Of a stretch of DNA of 64,000 nucleotides, positions 11,105 to 23,243 are shown piece after piece (the first letter of the stretch is position 1; every line of letters begins with the position of its first letter). The notes below the pieces were generated by a model, which saw only the letters and a program-made list of their open reading frames with translations, was not told where the DNA came from and ran no database searches. The translations under genes and the position numbers were made by a program. This stretch comes from Fragilariopsis cylindrus CCMP1102 (Eukaryota > Bacillariophyta > Bacillariophyceae > Bacillariales > Bacillariaceae), in contig FMBT01000519.1 in the NCBI GenBank assembly GCA_900095095.1, forward strand, positions 1-64,000. The letters run 5' to 3'.

Positions 11105-13169
11105 AGATGAAAGACAGGCTTACCAAGGAAATGTGGCCAACTAACATCCTCTGATGGAATCCAATCTAGCATTGGACCCGCACCAAGCGACACAGAAATA
11201 TCGCCGTGGTTATAGATTGCATTTTTCATTTCGGCCTTATTTCTTAGCATCGAGTACCCTTTGATACCCGTTTGGATACTTTTTGCAGTAGTATTGCACG
11301 TTCCTTGAATTCCTGTAAACGGTAAAGTTTGAACTAAACTCATCGTAGAACCATTCGCAACAAGCCAATCAATAATAAGATACGGAAGACCTCCCCAGGT
11401 TCCGGTTCCACTATTAATCGGTCTTGTGACGCATTGGAAATCAATAGGGCCGTCCGAATCGGTACAATTCGATATGAATTCGATAGGTTGACAATTCATT
11501 GCTTCTTGGACAGAAAACATGAGCAGTTCTCCGGGATTTACTTGAGCATATTGAGAGCCAATAGCGTGAGTTGCCGAGAATGCATAACATGCACCAGTCA
11601 TAGACTGAGAGACAACAGGCAGATAAGGACGGCCATTCATCGGAGAAACAAATATTTCAAGATTTCTAACCATTTTTTGATCACCAATAATCTCGTATGG
11701 TATCTCTGTAGTAGGATACGCTGCTCCAAATTGCTCTTGCTCTTCTAGATAATCATCTAGACCTTCATCTAGACCTCCATCAGTACCTGTCCCACCGCTA
11801 AGGAATTGAACAATAGCTTCGTTTTGAAGATCACTAATTTCTTCAACAGTATCGTGATCTAAGCACAAATAAGAAGATACGCAGTATTAAGAGTTAGTCG
11901 CACGCACAATCGATCATTTTTCGAGTATTAAAATAGAGTTTGTGCATTGCAAAAAAATCTGTAAGTATAACATACCACCTTGACATGGCCATGTATCGTC
12001 AACTAGCATTGTGAAACAGTCCTCTTTAACTTTTGAATCAATTATGGCATTTGGTACTACTTCGTCGGCATCAAAAGCCTCAAAATTTAAAATCGTTAAT
12101 CTGATTTCAAAATCGTCTCCCGTAAGCAAAAATGAATCTCCGTCATCATAAACAGGTATGGAATCGAGACCGATGACACGCGTCTTATAGTATAATGGCA
12201 CACCACTACTAGCCGATGTTGCTAAAAGTGTTGAGATACTCGGAGAGCCCGAATTAGCTTCCGCGAGAGTCTGTTGAAGCCACAGGTGGGCCAAACCATC
12301 GGTCGTCGATTCAAATTGACCTGCATACAGGTAAGTGATGGTATGTTGTTGTAACAAGGAAGTCGTTTGAAGGAGAGTTTTATATCCTCCAATATTGTTC
12401 GAATCAACTTTAAATCCGGGAGGAGCTTGAAAACAAAGTTGTTCTGTGATAATATTAGAATCTGTGTTTACTTCGAAATTACTAACTTGAAACGATCGCG
12501 ACTCCGTTTCATTTGGACTGCAGTTGTAGTCATCCATTTGGAAATAAAGAGATGTACCATCGTACGTGGAAAGTGATCCATCATTTCCGGAAACTGCGTA
12601 TTGCAGAGAAAGTGGTTGGATAGTGTTCAAAGGGTCTTTATATAAACGAATTCGTTATAATATATAACATTAAAAAGGGGTAGAATAGTAGTAGTATCGT
12701 TAGTTGTGATTATCAGAGAAAAAGAAGATTATTCTGAGCTGACCGTTGACGGCATCGCGCATCGCATAGCATCCGTAGAAAAAACTTCTTCTTTTACATA
12801 TCAAACAGTAGATAGTATATAGTACGGTAAATATTACCTACCAGTTCCTGATTGAGTAATATCCCCCGTAAAGGTAAACTTGTCCGGAAGGTAGGGTTGT
12901 GGCGGCGTAGTATCGTCGTCGTCTTCTTCTTCTTCTTCTTCTCCTTCTTCTTGAAGGGATCGATCGGTACCTTTACTTGCAACGTATTCCAATGCGGCGG
13001 TCCAATCTTCTGCTTGACGGAGTTGCTGTTGTACCGGTGGTAGATCAAGATCAAGACCGAGTAGTTCTTGTGGCTTGTAGTTTTGAAACATCTCACCGTT
13101 GCGTGTACCTTTTGCTTCGACGGTAACGAATACGGTAGAAAAGATGATAGTAGCAGCAAGGAGCTTCAT
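10570..13169 (-). CDS. Papain-family (C1A) cysteine protease with a large N-terminal region, five exons
   Basis: Secreted peptidase, 660 aa. Exons are 13169-12842, 12635-11976, 11858-11124, 10959-10797 and 10666-10570, all with GT-AG introns; the sum of 1983 bases keeps the frame. The ATG at 13169 gives a signal peptide (MKLLAATIIFSTVFVTVEA). An acidic tract and about 330 residues of unknown fold precede the peptidase. The peptidase has the oxyanion Gln and catalytic Cys in SQSMTGACYAFS, catalytic His in DELDHAVNIIGWG, and catalytic Asn in ECWIVQNSWG. The small last exon supplies the usual G(I)EIG-DGFYFI ending. The Cys normally present three residues before the nucleophile (QGxCGSCWAF) is Thr here, so one papain disulfide is probably absent. 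Likely a lysosomal/vacuolar or extracellular protease. The N-terminal region could be an unusual propeptide. Confidence 0.88.
11069..11107. repeat. (GA)n microsatellite in a protease intron
   Basis: About 19 GA units, inside the intron between exons 3 and 4 of the cysteine protease gene. Confidence 0.9.
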
Positions 13170-14330
13170 GATCACTAGTTAGATGATGATTGTCGTTGTT
13201 GCTGTTGTTGTTGATGGCGATCCTGGAATATTTCGTACAGAAACTTTTTTGTGTTATTGCTTATATATGATTGTGTGGGGGAAAATTCTCAAAGAAGAGG
13301 AAGATAAATTTTGGATCTTTCATGCAGAAAAGTCAAGGGCGGAAAAGTAGTACTGTAAATCTACATACGCGATCGATAGATTTTGGACCGTGCAAACGTT
13401 TATGATAATTTTCAGAAAAAAAATGAAAGAGAAGATTGAAAATTTCAGATCTGAATGAGAAGATTTGAAAAATTTGAAAAAGAAGATATGAAAAATGAAA
13501 AGATCCAAACAAGAGCATCCGGTAATGAATTTTCATTGTTTAGAAACCGTCTTTTTAGTCGCGCGCGTTCTAAAGGGGGCAGTCGTTATAAAAAACAAGA
13601 TATTAATTCATTCTCTTCGAGGAGATGAACTACTTCTTGGGAGTTTTGCAGTTCTTTTTGAGACCTGCAGCGAGAGTCTTCCCAGCAACATCAAGGCGAT
13701 CCTGGGCTTTGATCAATGAGCCTGACCTTATAGCGTTTACTCTTCAACTTAGCAGTTTGCAATTCAGCATTGAGGTTGGCAAGGATGGCACTGTGCCTGC
13801 ATCAAGATATCCACACGATGGTCAGAAGAATCGACCATGTTCTGTTCAACGGAAGAAGGAATTGCAGAGTCGATGATGAGCTTGTAAGCAGCATCTTTAG
13901 ATCTATTACCAGCCATCATGAAGATAGAAAATGAAATGAATTGGAAATGTTGAAAGGAGTAAAGTATCAATCAAATTGGAATTTTGCGTTCGAAAAGTGT
14001 GTTGTTTTGGGATTGTGAGAAAAAGAAATAAATTGCCAAGCCATGGAACTACAACCAGCGTTGGAGTGGTTCACAAAATTGGTTTTCACAACAAAACGGA
14101 ATGATAACTAGTACAGATTGCAGAGTAACAGAACATGGAAACTGATACATCACTATTTGAAAACTTTTTGAGGAAACTTGAATGAAACTGATCAGAAATG
14201 GTTATGAAAAAATCAACAGCCAGTCGTGGAGAGAGGGCCAGAATGTGACTATGCAACAGCCGCCACGTGGAGAATGTCCTCCACCTGCCTAAGAGAAGGG
14301 CGAGACAAGGAAAAAATTTCAACTACAAGA
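13170..14330. other. Gene-poor stretch with small ORFs
   Basis: 5' flank of the protease gene, then small frames on both strands. On the minus strand, 13919-13764 begins MMAGNRSKDAAYKLIIDSAI and could be the start of a small or decayed gene, but it soon hits a stop and no family is recognised. Nothing else is supported. Confidence 0.35.
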
Positions 14331-17300
14331 TAAGAAAAAGGAAACCAAAACAGGAGTTTTAATTGTTAGTGTACTAAAAATGGCTTTGGAATACTGAAAG
14401 AGGCTGACTCCTTAATCAGGTATAAGTTACTGAATGTTACATAATTTGACTAAGTATGAATGTCTGAAGGGGGATTAATATGATTTTGGATTCGTTCAAA
14501 GGATTCTAGTTTCTATTAAACATGATGAAACTGATCTGTTCAGAAGCTAGATTGAAATTGAATGATTGAACGGATTAGGCATCCATCTGATGATTCAATG
14601 ACAAAGACGAGGACCTACCTCTCCATGTCAAAGGTGGCCTTGCAAGGAAGGTTGTATGTATACAGCTGGAGGCTTTTCAAATATGTCTACTTCAACAACA
14701 CCATCTTTGGCGAAATGCTTTAGACAGAAAGACTGGCATCTTGCTGGAAAATAATGTCTGTTTTTTGCAGATGGCAACCCCCCTCCGGTATTAAGTATTT
14801 CCATTCAATTAAAGTTCAAGTTAATATAGTAGTGCATGTGAAACACAGTGTAATTTGTCTAACAAATTGTTGGTACAAGATGAGGACAGACGGAAGACAG
14901 ACGGAAGACAAAGGTTGACCACACAAAAAGAGACTATTGAGAGTGAGGTATGAAGTCTTTGTTATACTCACAACTTTGAAGTATCAAGGTTAATACAACA
15001 GCTTACCCTTGGACTAGAGACAGTTAGTCAGCAAGATTATAAGATACAATTCCAGATCAGAACTGTATCAGCCGAATCTATTGTACAATTTTTTATTTAA
15101 CCAGTTTATAGCTTAATTAACTTGATTTTTTGACAGAGTACTAGGTCCATGGAACAGGTTATTTAAATTTGCATTTTCCTATTGCTTTTACTTGTTGTAG
15201 AGCAATTTTAGGGGCTAGCTGGTGGTACCACCTTAAACTGGTTAATAAGCAGTTTAACAAGAATTTTCGGGAAATCGATTTTTTAATATTTTGAGAAACT
15301 TGCACAAAAATGAAAACTTTTCAACGTAAGTACCATTACCTGGGAGGTGTTCCATTTTTCAGTCCAAAGAAGTGTTCATGCAAATACATTCCTTTCTTGA
15401 AATGAACAGATATGGTTCACAGCATGGAATATCCATCCCATTGATTGTTATCAAATAGTCTATAGGTATGTTGTATCATGTTGAGGATTTAGTTGTAGTA
15501 TTCACCATTATTTGAATACAACTAACAATGATTACACTGATTCTTGCTGTTGTCCCATTTGATGTTCCCACCCTGTTCATTACCAGAAACAGGACAATAT
15601 TTAGCATGTTTTTTAGCTACAAAATATTATCATACCTCTCCTTGTAGAATTGACTTCAACTAAATAAATAACAGCTGGACCTATAAGTTTCCACTCCACT
15701 CACTTCATCTCACGTTATTTTGGTATCATGGTTTATTCTCATTCAGTACATTCATCAACTCATTGTTGTTCTAATACAAGTACAAGTAGCAGTTTTAATC
15801 ATGAATTTGACATCACTGGTGCTGTTAACTGTGGAAATAGTTGGTCATTAAACCTACAATCTGCTCTATCAGTACAACAACTTTGATGTGTATTATTCTG
15901 CATTGGTTAAAATCCCTCCAAAAAGTATCAAAGCTAGAGGACATCAGGTCAATACTGGGTGTTGGTCCAACAATTCTTCTAAAAGTCTTCTAGGAGCACC
16001 TATAGTTGATTTGCAGGTCAGTTGCTTGTAGGATTCAAAAGTCTAATGCAAAGAATTTATTTTGTACCTATATGTGCACGTTGTTGTTCTGTCATTTTTT
16101 AAATTGGCTATTTTTTAAATTGGCTGATGGGTGATACAGAGGCATTAGGAGCTCAACCATGCACTATACTGTGCAACTGACTGTTTCCTATTCCTTTGAA
16201 TGTCCAGAGTGTTGTATCTGTATCATTGGCCTATTATTAGTGCTTCCTTGTGTTGTAGGCCCTATCCCTGCGCTCACTTAAAGGAGGTGTGTGGATCCAA
16301 CCAGAACATGCCAGTATCCAATTAACAGTAACAATGGTAGCAAACTAGCAGACTAACAAGAGTGAGAGGAAATACAATATAAAAAGTGTGTTCCACCTGG
16401 GGGTATTGATGTAAATGTGGTGGTGGTACTAAAGTTTGTTGTTATTGTTGTTATTATTGTTATTGGGTTGATGCTACTCCACAAAGAAGGCATGATATCA
16501 TCCTCATCTCAGTCAGCCACTCACATACATCACCATCAAGCACACCTGTACAGGTATAGTATTCAAATATAACATGATTCCTAACTAACACTTTGGAAGG
16601 CCAGTGCAGTATAACAACATATTCAAATACATATCCAATTCCCTTTGCTCCGCAACTATGATATGATTGACAATCTATTTATAACACACCTACTACACTA
16701 TCTTTTGACAATGATTAAAGATATATGCTCTCATAAGCTGTCAATGTATCTGGCTACCTAAGTTCACTAGACTGAAGGCTTCTATGCTATTAACGTATGT
16801 AAATAGTGTTTACTAGAAGTGTGAGCTTAGTTGCTCTCTTCAGTATGTTCGGCTATCTACTCATATGGTCTGTATGTGGTCAGTCATTTTATTCTTACGC
16901 CTACGCCTACCGTACAATAATACGTAGGCAAATATTATCAAACCAAAACGGTATTCCATGGACTGAATCAGTGTTAACGTCCTAAGATTTCATGGTTTGT
17001 GTGAAGAAGAAGAATTTCGCACCACCATTGAAAGAGGAACACGATAAACACAAAACATGATTGGAGAATAATGTGAAGAATCAATATTACATTCCTTACG
17101 ATTAAAATCGTTTCTGTTCTTCATTCACGACGTAGAATTTGTATTTAATGTGCGTATGTTTCTTCTTAAGTATGTAATGATGACGACGCCTTTTATTTGC
17201 GATAGTTACCAACATAAGTGAAAGTGGCCAATAGGTTTCATGCCACGGGTATTATGGAAATGCTTACTAGATCAACTCGTCGACTAAATTCCCTTTTCTG

Positions 17301-18469
17301 CCTTTCAGTAATAAAAGAACGCGATAAGTAATAAACAATGTCAACGATTCCATGATGTTCCTATGAAATTATTTTTTCCTTCGAATCGAAGAAACATTCC
17401 TACGAACCGTATTTGAAATACTAAATTCTCAATACGGTATTCATAAATACTCCATGTTTTTAGAAATATATGACGCATTTTCATGTCAAAGAAACCTAAG
17501 TACTAAGATTATCTGTCATACCATACGTTCTAACACATTACCATGATTTACCTGCCCTTAAAACAGTATGTTTTTAATATTGTCGTGCACGATTTTTAAA
17601 GAAGGTCGTACGTTTTTTTGCATCTGTTGCCACAATCTGTTCATCCAATCATTCCTACTGATTCAAAATAATGACCAATCAAAAGTATTTTATGATGATT
17701 CAATCCAAACACGTAATTGTGGTTTATAGTCAGTACGTTCCGCAATGTCAGAATTGCCACAGCAGTATGATCGATGCGTGTTCTTCTTTTTTGAAGCTAC
17801 CAGTTGTTCTTCTTTGTTGAAGCTACAGAAATCATCTGTAGAATTTTGTACTAAAAAAATCGCGGATTATTCCCTATTCACTGTATCACCACAATAAAAT
17901 ACCCTTTTCAAACACTTGCTCAGAAAGAAGAACCACATACCTCCCCACCACGTTCATAATTGATCGCAACGATTCTTTATTCCACCTCAGTATTTATTTC
18001 TCTACTTCGTAGGATGCAGTGGTTCTTCTACGTAAAACCGACAAAAGAAGATGAAAAAAGAAAGAAAGAAACACAAAGTCACAAAAGCATTCTTCACAAT
18101 TGTTCAAAAAAAACACCGATGATCACAGTTCACTTTTTTATGCTTGCATCCACCGATGTCACAAATTTTAAAGAAGTAAGTTACCAAAACACGCCATTCT
18201 TCTCTCGTTTCCTTCAGTCTACGGTATTAGATGTGATGGCGATTGCTAAACTTAAAAATGATTGATTGTTGCCTTCTATTGATTGATTAGCATTCTCTTA
18301 CTTACCACGTACTTTTCATGTTTCTTATGCACCCACACAGTCTACTACACTACACTACCTTCAACAAACGAAAACGGTATTTCTGCCTTCTTCTCATCCG
18401 AAAAATAAAAACGAATATCGAATCGCCATTCTTCATATCACATCACCTTCATCATAATATTCTTTTCTA
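14331..18469. other. Gene desert (about 4 kb)
   Basis: No frame in 14331-17959 looks like a gene on either strand, and the 101-aa frame at 17960-18265 is Lys/Ser-rich without motifs, probably in the HSF 5' region. Small local duplications are visible: AGACGGAAGAC twice near 14888, TTTTTAAATTGGCT twice near 16096-16125, and a TTCTTCTTT..TGAAGCTAC unit twice at 17778-17826. TAACCAGTTTA near 15099 recurs inverted as TAAACTGGTTA near 15235. Could be old transposon remains, long non-coding RNA or regulatory DNA; nothing decides among them. Confidence 0.4.
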
Positions 18470-20900
18470 ATGCAATCAAACTCAAACGAAAGCAACAGCA
18501 ATAGCAATAGCAATAGCAATAGCGACGCAACAAATAGCAATACCACGATGCCTCAAATCCTCTCCCAGGCACCTATGGCACCATTCGCTTCCTATCAACA
18601 GCCGAATCAATCATCGTTACCTCAACATCAAGTTATGACTTTAGGGAATAACACTGGCAGTAGTAGTAGTAGTACAATCCAGTTGGGACAATCCTATTCT
18701 TCTCCTTCGCCTGTCGAGGCGTTACAGGTAGTCGCATCATCAAACATACACTCAAATAACAAAACGAATCAAAATCCTATCAAGTATACGAGTATTAATA
18801 ATGTTAGTAAGTCTGTTAGAAGTTCATCATCGCCCACAACTCCATCGAATGGACCAACTGCAGAAGTCGCACAACAATTACGTTTCCCATGGAAGTTACA
18901 TTTATTATTAGAACGATGTGAATATGAAAAACACGAATCCATTGTCTCATGGTTACCAAATGGTAAATCATTTAAGGTACACGATAAAGAACGTTTTGTC
19001 AAAGAAATTATGCCATCATTTTTTGGTACACAATCATTTAAAACATTTCAACGTAATTTAAATTTATGGTACGTTACAAAACGTGCAATGTGTTCTGTCT
19101 CTACCTGCATCCTTTTTGTCTGTTTGAATCTTGCGTACGAGTAAAAAACTCTAACTTGTTTTCTTTTCCTTCCCTCCTTCCTTCTTGAAATTCAATTATT
19201 CATTTGCAGGGGATTTACACGTGTTTCAAAAGGACCGCAAAAGGATGTATGCAGTCATCCATTATTTTTGAAAGGATTTCCGGCTGTATGTCAATCAATG
19301 AAACGAATTGTTTTGAAGGGTACTGGACGTGGTAATCGTGCACCTTTAGGTGGTGTAGATGTATCGAGTGTTCAAGCTGTGGTTGCTGCTGCTGCTATTC
19401 AGCAGCAACAACAACAATTGCATCAACAAGTACAAGCTCAACAAGCGCAAATGGTTCAAGCACAGCAGCAGGCAGCTGCTCAACATCAGCAACAACAACA
19501 ACAACAAAACAGTCCTGTTCTTTCGAGTAGTGGCGGTAGTGCGAATCACATTCATCTCGCAAAGCAACATCATGGTCATGTTCAACCATGCTCAGCAGCA
19601 TCATCAACAACAGCAGCAACAACAATTTGTGATTGAAGATGGTACGATTAATGTTGCTCCTCCACCATCATCTCAGCAAGTTGTTGTTCTTCCATCTCCC
19701 ATATCACAACAACAGCAACAAAATGCTTCCACAACAGTTATGTGGCCGAATAACTTTTATCCACAACAACCACAAGCTCAACAAGTCAATGCCAATGGAA
19801 CGACTGTTGCAACAGCACCAGCAATGTGTGTAATGCCACAACAAATTCAAGTAGGTCCGAATGGACAACCATTGCAGATTATGAATACAGCTGAAGCAAC
19901 TGCGAATTTACAAAATAGCTTACAGCAATTAAGTGCAATCATCCAACAATTGAATGGATGTAACGCAATGGCAACCGCTACTGTAAATACGAATAGTAGT
20001 AGTAATAGTACTAATACCAGTATCAATACCAACAACAACAATGTAAATAACAATGAAAATAACGGTAATACTATGAACAATAACAATAACTATGCAAATA
20101 ATAACAATGTTATGAGCAACGCGGCCAACTATAATATCGCACAAGCTCCTACTAATACAACAACTCAAGCACAGCCACCGTCGCAGATGATGCAACAGCA
20201 ACAACCTGTCCAGCAACAGCAACAACAACAGCATATGTTGTCGCAACAACAAGGACAGCAACAGTACCAACCACAACAACAATATCAACCACAACAATCA
20301 CAAATGATTCATACAGTAACACCAACACCAATATCATCGTTTAGTAATAATGGAACTGCTGTTATTGCGCCAACACCAACATCAACAAATGATTTAGTGG
20401 CGATGTTATTACAACGTAATCTTCAACAGCAAGTTCAGCAACATCAACAAGTACAAGCACCATCATCTGCTGTATCGACTTCGACTGCTACTGCAACTAC
20501 GGCCACTTCGAATACGAATACGAATCAACAACAGCAACAACAACAGCCACCAATGCAAAACATTCAATTACAACTTCCTGCAAGTGTCTTTCCTGTTGCG
20601 AATGCCGGACAATCGTATACTCCAGCTCCTCAACAAGATCCATCGAATGGCGTGCAACAGCAGGATCAACAACAACAGCAGCAGCAGCAACAAATGATGT
20701 TTAATGCTGGTACGATGTTTCAACAACAACAGCCACCAAACAATGTTAGTGGTTCAACGAGTGCTGCTTCGACGACGATGAGCAGCAGCAACAATAATGA
20801 TGCCAATAATAATACTAATCCTCAACAACAGCAGCAGCAACAAGCACAACTATTGCAGCTTTTATTAGCACAGCAAGGATTAGCTTCTCCAACGAATTAG
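18470..20900 (+). CDS. HSF: Heat-shock-factor-type transcription factor, Q/N-rich
   Basis: HSF family transcription factor acting in the nucleus. Exon 1 is 18470-19068 and exon 2 starts at 19210, with a GT-AG intron of 141 bp splitting codon W200. The DNA-binding domain runs from about residue 138 (RFPWKLHLLLERCEYEKHES) through FFGTQSFKTFQRNLNLW and GFTRVSKGPQKDVCSHPLF. The C-terminal two-thirds is poly-Gln/Asn/Thr, an activation-like low-complexity region. No clear heptad trimerisation domain is visible. The frame changes at about 19589, where GTTCAACCATGCTCAG has one base more than needed to continue HVQ into HAQQHHQQQ. The exon sum is 2290, one over a multiple of three, so one extra C fits exactly (762 aa). 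Diatoms have a large HSF family. Confidence 0.85.
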
Positions 20901-21743
20901 AATGTCGATTAAAAACAACTGTGGTATACCTGTACATAACATACATCCAACACTATCAATCAATTCATGCAACAACAACAACAATTACACAACTAGACAA
21001 TCCATCTGATCCAAAGAATCACATTAATATTTTAACTACTGTATTATTAATAGTATCTTTTTTCTATTCATCATTTTGCCTTATTCTTCCTACTTTGTAC
21101 AGTATTCGTAACGTTATAGTACGGTACAATTCTACGTCATCGTAGTTATTATTTTGTGTTCGTATCCTAATAGTTACATCGATACATACGTACAGCATTC
21201 ATTATTCCCAATTCCATTAAAATAATTACTTTTTTCAGTCGTGTTCAAAAATCATTGTGTACTACGTTGTTGTACTAGGACTAGTAGTACTACAGTATGT
21301 TTTTAGTTTTTCGCCTTGATTACTCGACTGACTGAATGACTAACTGACTCAGTCGACTAAATCTGTTCACTTTTTTCAAACGTGGTGGATTGATTCATTC
21401 AATTCTGACCACTTTTTTCAAGCGTGGAATTTCAATTCCGCCTGTCTGCTGATGCATCGCCGTTTTAACACGTGAATCAATCGAATCGAATCAAGCAATG
21501 AATCAATCGAAAAAATCGAATTATGAATGAATGAATGAATGAATCAATCAATCAATCATCCTCGCTCGCTCGACTCACTCGAAGCAATAAATCATAACGA
21601 GCTAGATAGGTTCCTACCTCCTATGTCACTGTGAACAGTACAGTACTATGGGCGACTCTTTCGTGATCTGTAAAAGACCCAACAGTCCAGCTGGTAGCCA
21701 GTGTACCTATCAGTTCAGTAGGTTTGCACACACGAAAACGAAA
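20901..21743. other. Intergenic spacer
   Basis: 3' flank of HSF. GAATGAATGAAT and AATCAATCAATC runs lie near 21522-21556, and CACTTTTTTCAAACGTGG-like words occur twice (about 21369 and 21409). No gene. Confidence 0.4.
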
Positions 21744-21805
21744 CAATAACAACAACAGTAACAACAACAGTAACAACAACAGTAACAACAACAGTAACAT
21801 TAACA
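21744..21805. repeat. (AACAGT)n microsatellite
   Basis: AACAACAGTAAC units repeated about five times just upstream of the ATG at 21824. Confidence 0.8.
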
Positions 21806-21823
21806 ATCGAGCAATCCACGCAG

Positions 21824-22369
21824 ATGAGGGACAACTCTTGTTCAAGTTTGGAAAATTTCCTCCACACCGTGGGTTTTCTTTGTTTTTTTCTAGTGCCAGC
21901 CATTCTTCTACCCACTGGAATCATCCATGGTTACGGGAGCGAATTGTACTATCTTTTCACCGTAGGGTATGTGTTGTTCTTTTTTCCCTTTGGACTTGCG
22001 TTGCTCGTTTGGGCACTTAAATTGCTTCCCGTTGTGGGAGCCCCTCTTGCAGATATCGTCGTGACTATCCTCAGAATCGCGACGCACGACCTTTGCATGA
22101 TACTCGATCATGCTGCCAGTTTACATGCTGCCAGTTTACCCGGTGCACAAGAGAAACCGCACTTCCTATATATCACCAGGTACCTCTGCCAAAAATTCCA
22201 TTTTCAACGAAATGATGAAGTTGTCGCGGAGGAGGAGGCCTTGCCGTCTTGGTTTCCGTTTATACGAAATGGAGTTGTTGTCGCGGAGGAGGCCGAAGTG
22301 TATACTCCTCTCGACGGCTCCGGCTCCACCAAGGACGGTATTTATTTGAACCCCATAAATCAAATATAA
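21824..22369 (+). CDS. Hypothetical small multi-pass membrane protein
   Basis: 181 aa from a true ATG. There are two strongly hydrophobic segments (about residues 15-37 and 43-68) and a weaker one near 70-90, with a hydrophilic tail. A 15-bp unit (CATGCTGCCAGTTTA) is tandemly duplicated at about 22109-22138, giving HAASLHAASL. A second internal repeat carries VVAEE twice (near residues 133 and 154). No family recognised. The long open frame and membrane profile support a real gene, but the repeats close to the frame ask for caution. Confidence 0.45.
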   Translation: MRDNSCSSLENFLHTVGFLCFFLVPAILLPTGIIHGYGSELYYLFTVGYVLFFFPFGLALLVWALKLLPVVGAPLADIVVTILRIATHDLCMILDHAASLHAASLPGAQEKPHFLYITRYLCQKFHFQRNDEVVAEEEALPSWFPFIRNGVVVAEEAEVYTPLDGSGSTKDGIYLNPINQI

Positions 22370-23243
22370 TAGATCATTGGTAAAAACAAATCTTATTTTC
22401 CGCGAAAAAGGCACAAATTGTTCTACACCTACACAACACGAAATAAATGGGACGACCTGTATCGAAGAAGTATATATGATTGGACATGATATGGACTAGC
22501 GACTACGTTGATCTTAGTTTTGTTGTTCCTCAAGAATATATATAATAATCATGTATGTGGTCTGTGTCTACCGTATACAAATAATATATAATGACTGACT
22601 GACTCAACATCACATCACACATACTGTATACCGGTATGGAATAATCTGGTTTAATTTTTCTTGATGGAGAATCTAGAATTGGAGCATCTATCTACAGTAC
22701 TAACTGTATCGAGTCGTATTTGATCTACAGTACAGTACAGTACTGTATAAGATAAAAACTTCCGAAACCAATAATCAATACCGTGGATTCAAAAGAACAA
22801 GAAAAAAAAACTTACTGTGCATTCATTCATTCACTATCGTATCGTAAAGAAACCTGGACTGCAGGTCACTTCATCGTGTCTGTCTACTTTTAAAGAACTA
22901 GAAAAAATAATAGTTAATTGATTTTATTATTATGATATATCATTATTTTGTTTTTATATAGCTAGTAGCCTCGCTCTAGTAGTATATGAATTATCACTTT
23001 TTTTAAAGTATGTATGTATGTAGGTATCTACCTTCTTGTTTGTATCCTTTTGTTTATTTAGGCAGTAGATGTATACGTATATGTATATGTATTTGTATAT
23101 TAATTGGAAAACAAATGATGATGATCATCGTTCGTTCGTTTTTTTTTTTGATCGGTATCGGTTTCGTAGTTCGAAAGATCGTTCGGCTTGAACGTCTTTG
23201 GGGGGATATCTTGTTTGTTTGTCTTTATTACATTACATTATAT
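22370..23243. other. Intergenic spacer (convergent 3' ends)
   Basis: Rich in AT and in CAGTACTGTA-like palindromic words (for example near 22727-22746). No supported gene. Confidence 0.45.

Noticed and set aside
19580-19600. Programmed ribosomal frameshifting in HSF
   Set aside because: No slippery site is evident, and similar breaks occur in many unrelated genes here, so a consensus indel is simpler.
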